In this document: one piece after another, positions 1 through 6,100 of the stretch | Numbering within the stretch: the stretch's first letter is position 1 | How the letters are laid out: every line of letters starts with the position of its first letter | Assembly: GCA_001969505.1 (NCBI GenBank) | Contig: LSSK01000611.1 | Location: forward strand, 1-10,124 | Reading direction: 5' to 3' | DNA length: 10,124 bases | From: Zancudomyces culisetae | Lineage: Eukaryota > Kickxellomycota > Harpellomycetes > Harpellales > Legeriomycetaceae | Notes under the pieces: model-generated | Database searches by the model: none | What the model saw: the letters and a program-made list of their open reading frames with translations, nothing else | What the model was told of the DNA's origin: nothing | Made by a program: the position numbers and the translations under genes

Positions 1-1
1 A

Positions 2-121
2 TATTACTTAGTTGATTGGAAAGGCTTTGACATAAGTGAAAGAAGCTGGGAGCCGATTGAAAACATAAACGCGCCTCAACTATTGAAAAAATACTATAAG
101 ACATATCACAACAAACCATAA
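2..121 (+). pseudogene. C-terminal chromodomain fragment of a Ty3/gypsy polyprotein (copy X)
   Basis: The window opens inside a coding frame of 39 residues ending in TAA. It reads YYLVDWKGFD, then SERSWEP, then about 20 more residues. This is the second half of a chromodomain: the WKGF core with cage residues W6 and F9, the WEP turn and the C-terminal helix. In fungal chromoviruses this domain closes the integrase and is thought to direct insertion to methylated histone H3 chromatin. It closely resembles the better covered copy at 721-1059, so both belong to one family. The upstream pol lies outside the window. Downstream come an A-rich spacer, a GC-richer module, a polypurine tract and LTR1, the expected order for the 3' end of an element. 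A host chromodomain gene is unlikely given this context. Confidence 0.85.
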
Positions 122-257
122 GAGCAACATTATATTATATTAATTAACCAATATTATACCTAAATACTTATCAAAAAAAACTATAAAAACAACCTAAAAA
201 CAACTAAAAAGCATAAAAAATTATAAAAGAAAAAATAAAAAAGAATGAACTTAGGAG
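122..257. other. A-rich non-coding spacer of copy X
   Basis: After the pol stop the plus strand is a run of A-rich, C-poor sequence with no open frame of note. It matches the kind of spacer seen after the second chromodomain copy (1060-1228). I see no motif in it. Confidence 0.5.
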
Positions 258-438
258 GGCGCTAACGTCTTGGGCCACACAAGCACGTGATTCGAATTAA
301 CTGCTCGAGATCCCGAAGGAGTTATCGGAGAGGTGAAACGGTCCGGTACTAGTCCCGAAGGACGTTATCGCGCACATTGGCCCCGTGAAACATCACATCC
401 ACTCTACAGCTAATTACTTCCCAATTACGGTCTTACAG
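258..438 (-). repeat. GC-richer module A (SINE-like body)
   Basis: This island is much richer in G+C and CpG than its surroundings. It is collinear with 9904-10074 (same strand) and with 1256-1425 (opposite strand). Shared anchors in order on the plus strand are GCTAACGT, AGAGGTG, TCCGGT, GCGCACATTGGCC, CAGCT and TCTTACAGC. It has no coding frame. It lies between a pol stop and a polypurine tract, like the other two copies, but points the other way relative to its host element. That favours an independent mobile unit over a fixed part of the element's 3' untranslated region. Inside it, TCCCGAAGGA-GTTATCG occurs twice (311-327 and 353-370). Confidence 0.7.
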
Positions 439-503
439 CGAAGGATCGAACCAGGGTCCTGCAGAATACAAGTTCGACGCCTTAGCCACTCGACTTTAAG
501 CTC
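429..503 (-). repeat. tRNA-like sequence joined to module A (possible SINE head)
   Basis: On the minus strand a 75-nt stretch shows RNA polymerase III promoter boxes in tRNA order and spacing: an A box-like AAGTCGAGTGG (486-496) and a perfect B box GGTTCGATCC (443-452). A D-stem GTC/GGC can pair and the anticodon loop would read CTTGTAT (Thr TGT-like). One acceptor pairing, GAGCTTA with TAAGACC, is only partial, and the anticodon and T stems are weak. So this is not a functional tRNA. It runs straight into module A, the layout of a tRNA-derived SINE. Copies B and C share only the last few bases (CTGTAAGA) and lack the boxes. A decayed tRNA pseudogene next to the module is the alternative. Confidence 0.5.
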
Positions 504-549
504 ACATTTTTGTTCAAGATATTATTTTTATATATTTAAAATAATCTTT

Positions 550-562
550 GAAGTGGGGATAA
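550..562 (+). promoter_or_regulatory. Polypurine tract of copy X
   Basis: The purine run GAAGTGGGGATAA sits directly before LTR1 and matches the tract before LTR2 (GGAGGGGGATAA). In LTR retrotransposons this is the primer for plus-strand DNA synthesis. It fixes the element as plus-strand and LTR1 as its 3' LTR. Confidence 0.7.
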
Positions 563-683
563 TATCAGAAACGCATTATTTACCCATAAGTTTTATCATT
601 AATTTTTAGTCATATTTAATTACCTTTGAATCTTAACTTAGAAACATTAAGTTTCCCTAATTAAATAAATTAGTTTCCTGACA
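563..683 (+). repeat. LTR1, degenerate 3' LTR of copy X
   Basis: This 121-bp segment starts right after the polypurine tract and ends in CTGACA, like the GTGACA ends of LTR2 and LTR3. It shares TACCCATAA near its start and AATAAA (664-669) 14 nt before its end. A small hairpin, GAAAC-ATTAA-GTTTC (641-655), stands 8 nt before the AATAAA, where LTR2 and LTR3 carry a stronger hairpin. The start TATCAG is decayed from the TGTAACAG of LTR2. It is the most diverged of the three LTRs, and its boundaries rest on comparison with the other two. Confidence 0.65.
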
Positions 684-720
684 CTAAGTAAATATTAGAA
701 TAAATGTTATGGGATGCTAA

Positions 721-1059
721 ATGTCACCTGATTGGCCAAACCAGCTCCCCATATCAATGAAAATACATCCAGTTATTCATGTTACTCTATTGGATAAATA
801 TTCACCTCCAGTGATTTGTGATCAACAAGCCACTACGAAACCTATTATTATCAACAACGAAATGGAGTATGAAATTAAGGAAATACTCGATTCAAAACTT
901 ATCAGAAATAAACTATATTACTTGATACCTTGGAAGGGATATGATATTAATGAACGAACTTGGGAACCAAAAGCAAATATATCTGCAAACCAACTCATAA
1001 AAGAATTCCATACTCAATTCATTCTAAGCCCAAATATTATAAAATTACAAAAAAAATAA
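721..1059 (+). pseudogene. Integrase C-terminus plus chromodomain of a Ty3/gypsy polyprotein (copy 2)
   Basis: This frame of 112 residues follows a TAA at 718-720, so the ATG is only the first Met after a stop, not a natural start. Residues 8-26 (QLPISMKIHPVIHVTLLDK) match the conserved end of chromoviral integrases, usually LP..MKIHPVFHVSLL. Residues 49-100 form a full chromodomain: EYEIKEILDSK, YYLIPWKGY, ERTWEP and a C-terminal helix. The histone-binding cage looks intact (Y50, W71, Y74). All upstream pol sequence is missing. Instead the end of LTR1 lies 37 bp away, suggesting that copy X is inserted in this gene. A spacer, module B, polypurine tract and LTR2 follow, so this is the 3' end of a plus-strand element. 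It is a fragment and not a host gene. Confidence 0.88.
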
Positions 1060-1228
1060 AAATCTATTTTACAACTTATCAAATATAAATATAAATATAA
1101 ACAACATACAACAAAAAACACCCAAAACAATAGAAAAAATACAATTTTAAAAAAATCATTTCAAATTTTTCAAAAAAATTATATATTTGCCAACTTTCCC
1201 TGACGAAAATAGAAATTTTAATCATATG
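1060..1228. other. AT-rich spacer after the copy 2 chromodomain
   Basis: Non-coding, A-rich sequence between the pol stop and the region that matches the right end of the window. I see no gene or motif in it. Confidence 0.5.
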
Positions 1229-1255
1229 AACTCGCTTAATTTATATGTGAGTTAA

Positions 1256-1425
1256 CTGTAAGATTGTCAGGGCGAAGACGAATCAGCTGGTGAGAATGTG
1301 GGGCTATAGGCGGCCAATGTGCGCAAGCGAAAGCGAGCACCGGAGCCTCCCACCTCTTCTAAATTTCCTTTAGGAAGCCGGTACTGATTCGCGGATCACC
1401 GAATGGAGAGGCGCTCAACGTCAGG
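1256..1425 (+). repeat. GC-richer module B (SINE-like body)
   Basis: This is the same module as A (258-438, minus) and C (9904-10074, minus). It opens with CTGTAAGATTGTCAGGG and closes with GCGCTCAACGTCAGG. The central part, GGCCAATGTGCGC followed by GAGCACCGGAGCCTCCCACC, is nearly identical to copy C. It holds many CpG and CGAA-type runs and no open frame. It has no tRNA-like head; the flank instead matches the flank of copy C from AACTCGCTTAA (1229) inward. B and C therefore seem to descend from one element that already carried the module. Confidence 0.75.
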
Positions 1426-1593
1426 AACGATTAAAAAGTCAAAGTCAAATTTTTCGAAATTCGATAGTTATATAATTATATTTTACTCAATATATTAAAA
1501 AAATATCTACAAAAAAATATTATATATATATAATTATATTTATAAAACCTCAAATTGACCAATAGTATAATAGTATACTTTTAATACTTCTTT
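1426..1593. other. AT-rich spacer between module B and the polypurine tract
   Basis: Non-coding and collinear with 9726-9903 in reverse complement: TTCGAT..GTTATATA, then A-runs and TA repeats, then TTTTAATACTT just before the purine tract. In the right-hand copy the A-run has grown to 26 bases. Confidence 0.6.
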
Positions 1594-1605
1594 GGAGGGG
1601 GATAA
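1594..1605 (+). promoter_or_regulatory. Polypurine tract of copy 2
   Basis: GGAGGGGGATAA lies directly before the TG of LTR2. It is a typical Ty3/gypsy plus-strand primer site and identifies LTR2 as the 3' LTR of the plus-strand chromodomain element. Confidence 0.82.
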
Positions 1606-1744
1606 TGTAACAGCCAATAATGTTACATCATACTACCCATAATTATTTATACATTTCTTCTTCTATATAATCATTAGTTTTAGGCTTTGTTGTAATTCCC
1701 TAAGAATTACAACCTGTTTAATCAATAAAACTCATTCAGTGACA
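1606..1744 (+). repeat. LTR2, 3' LTR of copy 2
   Basis: A 139-bp LTR from TGTAACAGCC to TCAGTGACA. Its reverse complement matches LTR3 (9573-9712) along the whole length, with clear divergence. It contains a perfect 10-bp hairpin, GTTGTAATTC (1689-1698) with GAATTACAAC (1704-1713), then AATAAA at 1724-1729, 15 nt before the end. That fits a compact U3-R-U5 with the poly(A) signal in R. The 3' neighbour is the broken protease at 1745, whose frame stops making sense at the LTR edge, so the element seems to have inserted into that gene. The end could also be set at 1746 (GACACA). Confidence 0.82.
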
Positions 1745-1924
1745 CATTGGTGATAACTCCTTCCGTGTGGTGTATCTTACCATTTAAGATGAATATCACC
1801 TCACTGCTTCGATTGTCCGATTCTAAACCGATTTTTTTTACTGCACTAGAGTAATTACCGGACAGCCTGCTCCGGTATCGACTACGGTCTTCCACTTCGT
1901 TTTAAATATCTCAACTACGATGTT
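1745..1924 (-). pseudogene. Start of a retroviral-type aspartic protease (PR2), truncated by LTR2
   Basis: In the same frame as the Gag tail upstream, after a TAG/TGA-type stop at 1925-1927, the minus strand reads KWKTVVDTGAGCPVIT. The catalytic Asp codon is at 1877-1879 in the motif DTGA, the active-site signature of Ty3/gypsy proteases. A stop (TAA) at 1838-1840 follows. A second frame then gives EVIFILNGKIHHTEGVITNV, which looks like the flap part of the domain, up to the LTR2 border. The rest of the protease, and all of pol, are missing from this element in the window. It would have matured the Gag-Pol polyprotein. It is dead: stop, frameshift and 3' truncation. Confidence 0.75.
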
Positions 1925-3132
1925 TCAACTTGTTACCGCTTTCTCTTGAATTAGTATTTCGTTTAGTTTAGTAGAAGCAGACTTATTTTCTATATCCTTC
2001 CACTCTTCTGCAATTTGTTTAGAGCTATCCAACAACTGCATCAAGCTTATCTTCGGAAAGTACTTTTCCAAATCTTCCCGCAAACTAAACTGCTTACTCG
2101 CGACTGAATCTTCTACCGTTCTGGTAACCGCCGCTTCACTTCTTGAATTCGTATCAGTCTGGTTAAGTGTTGTGTATACTTCTTTGCGCCTAGTTGCGTT
2201 TCTTACTTTTGCTGGCCAGCCCACTCTGGTTTCTGTGTCGGGACTTTTTCTCTTTATTACAATCAAAACTTCTTCAGTAATAACCTCACTATCCTTTTCT
2301 GCTTCATCAGGTAAAAACGATATAAAGTTAACGCCTTTATTGGTGTCTATTCCTTTATCGATATTGCCGGTTTCTTTGGAACTGTTATGACATTCAACCT
2401 TAATATGTACTTTTTCATGTCACAGGTAACAAACAAATTTTTTGTTCTCTACTTTAATATATTAAATTTTTTCCTAGTACCATTAGCTTTATCATTGCGC
2501 TCGATTAACGATACGCTGAGTTGTTGAAACGTCTTCAAGAACTCACTAAATTGAGAATTGTCTACTATCGCTTCCTTAACAGTCTTATTAGCTCTTGTGG
2601 TGGTACTTATGGGATTACTTTTGACTTCTTTGTCTTTATCACTCTGATCCTTATAAACTGGTCTTCCTTGTTCCAGTTTTGCGACCATCGTGATTATTTT
2701 CTTTCGGTATAATCCCGCGATTTCCTCTATTATGCATTGGTATCCGCCTCAGTGTACAAACCAGAGACCCCTTTTTTGTCTCCTCTTCCTTTATACCCGC
2801 CTGTTCCCATAAGACTTCAAGCTCCATCTCTAGCTCCTCAATGCTATCAAACTCTGATCTTTTTATCGTACGGAGCTTTTCCCAAGCTCTATTCATAGTT
2901 CATGAGGTACTGTACTTGGCCTTGAACTCTTTGGCAAACGTTTCCCAATCTGTGAACTTGACTTGTTTCGCTTGTACCAAACTGTCTCCATTCTGCCTAA
3001 CCATAGCTTGACCAGCCCTACCCAATCGCCTGGTTCCCATTTGTTAATCATTGCGATTCTCTCAAAATTTTCCAACAATCTTAAGCGTAGTACCCTAATT
3101 GTGTTCAAAAAGTTTGACTTTATCCTCGTCAT
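1925..3132 (-). pseudogene. gag: Broken Gag polyprotein (Gag2) of a Ty3/gypsy element
   Basis: The Gag domains appear in order across several frames. At 2893-3132, FERIAMINKWEPGDW followed by LWLGRMETVWY resembles the first half of a Retrotrans_gag capsid domain. A frame change near 2985 leads to KFTDWETFAKEFKAKYSTS, a stop, and then NRAWEKLRTIKRSEFDSIEE (2651-2896), the second half. A further shift gives a linker with SQFSEFLKTFQQLSVSL (2449-2688). A CCHC knuckle lies at 2390-2431 (C-x2-C-x4-H-x4-C), but its second Cys codon is now TGA (2420-2422). The tail, 1925-2419, includes QFSLREDLEKYFPKI and shares its C-terminus with the copy at 8990-9560. Gag would form the virus-like particle and bind element RNA. 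At least two stops and three frameshifts make it a pseudogene. Confidence 0.8.
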
Positions 3133-3516
3133 ATATTTAGTCCTGGCTGGATCACCATGTCATATAAATAACACGGTCTTCTTTAATATTTTGGTAAAAA
3201 TAATTTGGTTTAAAAGTAGTATTTTTCCTATTTTAATAGGGATATTTAAATTAATTGTGTTATTATTAAAAAATAATTTTTATTCTGAAAATATATAGAT
3301 TTAGAATTATCCACTAAAAAAAACTTGGAATTATATATATTCTAACTACTAAACTATTTAATAATCTAATATATATATTAATTTTATTTTAATATACATA
3401 TTCTAAATAAATTAATACACTCCGGACTTTTAGAGTATTAGAAGTGAGCAATCATAATTGGAATTTTAACTAGAATTCTAAATAATCATTTAAAAAAATC
3501 AACTCATGACACCCTA
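3133..3516. other. AT-rich region with a candidate LTR end and primer-binding site
   Basis: No gene is visible. On the minus strand TGACA (3158-3162) is followed at once by TGGTGATCCAGCC (3145-3157). The three LTRs in this window also end in TGACA, and a primer-binding site usually starts with TGG. This could be the 5' LTR edge of the Gag2 element, whose Gag begins just downstream. I could not find a convincing LTR start or a hairpin/AATAAA pair upstream, so this stays tentative. Confidence 0.3.
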
Positions 3517-4070
3517 TGTGTTGTTTACCTGTGGCCCATATGGCTTGTGATAAGAATTTAGCCCATTTGTCCGAGAATGCGATGTTAATCTAGTTACAGC
3601 TCCCGACATATTTCCGTTTTCCTTCTCCGTCATCTCATTTGCTATTGGGTGGTATATCTACTTTATTTTTGATTTCTTTCTTTAATATTTAATAATTTTT
3701 GAGCACTTTTAGGGTATTGTTTACCTAAATCTTAATTTCTTTCTCTCATCATGAATTGAGCATTATGTTTTTGTAAATAAACTATCAACCAATTGTGCCG
3801 TCGCATCTACATTGGCTTGTGCCATTACCTTATTTGACAGTATTCTACATCGACTAAAATCCATTTATTCTTTTCCATGTCTTCTGTAATGAGCCGACAA
3901 TGTCTATACCCAATCATGATAATTTTAATTTGCCGCTGGTAAGAGTATAGTAATGCCGATGTTATATATTTTGTTTGGTAATTGACATTGTTTCCAATTA
4001 TCTAATTAATCTAATTTGTTTTCTCATATTCGTGTACAAAATCGGTATATCATAATGACCATAATTTTTT
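3517..4070 (-). pseudogene. Decayed integrase of the minus-strand element
   Basis: Short blocks in different frames follow the integrase order. An N-terminal zinc-binding remnant has GHYDIPILYTNMRKQ and then KQCQLPN, the usual C..CQ end of the HHCC finger. The catalytic core begins with GIDIVGSLQKT (first Asp at 3902-3904), then NKWILVDVEYC, then ANVDATAQLVDSLF. The core ends with YHPIANEMTEKENGN (3517-3657), where the Glu at 3625-3627 matches the E of the D,D-35-E triad, normally YHPQTNGQTER. The second Asp may survive in IHDERKK, but this is unsure. The enzyme would join element DNA to the chromosome. Multiple stops and shifts make it non-functional. The C-terminal domain is not visible. 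Confidence 0.75.
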
Positions 4071-4204
4071 TATCACCTAAATCGCTGCTTTTCAAGATTT
4101 TCATATAAACTTGCATCTCATATCGTAATATTTATAAGAAATATAAATTAATACATTATATTAAAGTTTGTTAAAAAATGTTAATTTTTAAATTAATACT
4201 TTTA

Positions 4205-4636
4205 TGATAAATCTTCATTATATAGGTTATAATTAATTAAATATTTGAAAATTTGTATAATTTCTATCATTATAGTATTGTCAGTAGCATTATTTAGCTT
4301 CCTGATACACTTCTGTAAAATCATTTTCACTTCTTTTGATATTATAATTTTGAGTGAATGTGCTGCTTTATCTAGCCACCTTGTTACTTCGTGATACTGA
4401 TGTTGGTCCTCAAAAAATTCTATCAGGTTTTTGTGATCGGTTTAAATCTGAATTCCGTTCTCGCAGCAATGGATAATTTTTTGAGAGCATTGATGGTCGC
4501 TATCAACTCTTTTGCACGTACAAAACATTATTTCTAGGCTTTTGATACTAATCGTGAGTCAAATTTAGTGGGACTTTTTCTGTTATTTCTTTTATAATAG
4601 TACGGTTCCTATTGCAGTGACGCTTGCATCGGTTTC
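4205..4636 (-). pseudogene. Decayed RNase H domain of the minus-strand element
   Basis: Three blocks line up with a Ty3/gypsy RNase H. ETDASVTAIGTVLL (from 4636) contains the first catalytic Asp (4628-4630). After remnants like FDSRLVSKA, a frame at 4426-4521 gives VRAKELIATINALKKLS, the usual (E)KELLAIV.ALKKW segment with its Glu. Another frame, 4205-4441, gives TDHKNLIEFFEDQHQYHEVT then RWLDKA, the normal TDH..L.YF and RW segment. RNase H removes the RNA strand after reverse transcription. It sits between RT and integrase as expected. It is split by at least two frameshifts and several stops. Confidence 0.78.
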
Positions 4637-5011
4637 CTAAATATACTTTTTACTTCAATCTAGTGGATACAATGGCAATTTTCGGTGACTTTTTCTATTA
4701 ATGAAGCAAATGTAATTGTGATCTTTAATCAATTTTACTTTGGCTTTCTGGCATTAATATCTGTGTGTTAATTTATAAACTATTTAGGAATCTCAGCAAA
4801 TCCTGGGATATATAATATATTATTTTATTAATCTTAGTATAAATTATAATTTTTTAATCTTTATTTAACTTTAGCCAATGTTAATATTATTTCAATCTTA
4901 ATTTTAATTTTCTCTCTATGAAATTTCCTAAAAAATTAGATTTGTTCTTCAAAAAATAATATTGCAATGTTTGAAGAAATACATCTACTTTGATTCAGTA
5001 ACTATTTAAAT
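4637..5011 (-). other. Heavily decayed RT thumb/connection region
   Basis: This gap between RT motif C and RNase H has the right size and place for the thumb and connection of the polymerase. Only traces remain, such as FLGNFIERKLK (about 4912-4945), where a block like FLGH.IS..G is expected, and QDLLRFLNSL (about 4770-4800). The rest is AT-rich with stops in all frames. Confidence 0.5.
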
Positions 5012-5784
5012 ATCGTCAAAAAAACTGGTAATAGTTATCGAAGTATTCTTGTAAAATCTGGTTCATTGTTCTCCGAAAAGTAATTGGTGCAATACATAAG
5101 CCGAATTTCATCACAGTATATTCTTAATTGCCTATCTAGATACGAATGAGTTTTTTCTATTGACTCTTCGTTCATCCTTATTTGGTGATATCCACTGCTT
5201 AGATCCAATGCTGAAAAGTACTTTGCCCCCTCTAGCCTATTGAAACAATTCTCCATCAAAGGTAACGGGTATCTGTCTTTAATGGTTACTTTATTTAACG
5301 CCCTATAATCAACACACATACAGAATTTATTATCTTTTTTCTTTACTAACAGATCTGGACTAGCCCACGCCGAAGTTGAAGGTCTTATCATTCCCTTTTT
5401 TACTAGCCCTTCTATTTGTTCTTTAACTTTTTTTAGCTGTTTATCTCCATGTCTGTACATCTGTCTGGCAATTGGAAGTGCATCCCCTGTTAATATTTTA
5501 TGCCTTTTTTCTAAAGCCGCGTTTCCACCAATGTGCTCTGTATCAAATGTGCTTTTGAATTTGTCCAATATACTTTTTAATTCTTCGGGTGGGTTGTTAT
5601 CTTGATTTGGTTGTTCGTTTTCGTTAAAAATAATAGTCCAGACCTCTTCTAACTTGTTTTTTCTTAAGTATTTGTTTAATGTGTTCCTCTTAATTACAAA
5701 GCTGTCAAATTTTGGGCCATAGTAAAGTTGAAATTTTGCTTTATTAATATATTCTTCATACCAACACTTGTTACTAAATCGTAA
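5012..5784 (-). pseudogene. pol: Reverse transcriptase of the minus-strand element, frameshifted
   Basis: The open frame runs from 5784 (after TAA at 5785-5787) to 5035, about 249 residues. It includes the pre-RT linker and the fingers/palm: KGMIRPSTSAWASPDLLVKK, CVDYRALNKVTIKDRYPLP, and LDLSSGYHQIRM with the motif A catalytic Asp. It then drifts off. The homologous reading resumes one frame over at 5019-5123 (EYTVMKFGLCIAPITF, TMNQILQEYFDN). A second shift brings back motif C as FFDDI (Asp pair at 5012-5017), where YLDDI is usual. The enzyme would copy element RNA to DNA. The first Met candidate in the long frame is a TTG codon and not a real start. This is the best-preserved coding block of the element. 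Confidence 0.9.
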
Positions 5785-5802
5785 TTAATCCTATTTCTAT
5801 CA

Positions 5803-6100
5803 GAAATCATACCCTAATAAAATGTCCACATTTAACCCTTAAATAATTATTAACTTAACTTTGTCTTATTCTTCTCCAAATGTGATTTCAGTGTTGGTCA
5901 AAATAGCGTGTAATTATAACACTGTATGCCATCCTTGCCTTAACAGGTGTTGATGGTTCTTCAATTAATCCGAGTTTTTTTGATAACTCATTTGAAATAA
6001 AACTTGTTGTTGCGCCGGAGTCTAATAGAATTTTTACTCCAATATTGTTTATAATGCCATTACTCATCGGACTATTGTCCGTGTTCTGGTTGCCGACTTC
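5803..6100 (-). pseudogene. Aspartic protease of the minus-strand element (PR1)
   Basis: In frame with the Gag tail, past its stop at 6101-6103, the minus strand reads GVKILLDSGATTSFISNELS and then KKLGLIEEPSTPVKARM up to a TGA at 5888-5890. LLDSGATTSFIS is the active-site block of retropepsins, with the catalytic Asp codon at 6020-6022. A frame change then gives DILLGYDF (5803-5826) and, in a further frame, RNRINYDL, the usual C-terminal LG.DFL..... segment. The distance to the RT frame is normal. It would cleave Gag-Pol. Stops and two shifts inactivate it. Confidence 0.82.

Noticed and set aside
429-503. A functional tRNA-Thr (TGT) gene
   Set aside because: The B box is good, but anticodon, T and acceptor stems have several mismatches, so a tRNA-derived repeat fits better.
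385-609. Plus-strand open frame of 74 codons
   Set aside because: It overlaps module A, the tRNA-like part, the polypurine tract and LTR1, and its product resembles nothing.
1747-1760. Primer-binding site (TTGGTGATAACTCC) making LTR2 a 5' LTR of a plus-strand element
   Set aside because: The same bases read as protease (GVITNV) on the minus strand in continuation of Gag2, and the polypurine tract already marks LTR2 as a 3' LTR.
2172-3298. Plus-strand open frames at 2172-2390, 2521-2712 and 2963-3298
   Set aside because: They are antisense to Gag2, which has recognisable capsid and knuckle motifs on the minus strand; the last also runs into AT-rich spacer.
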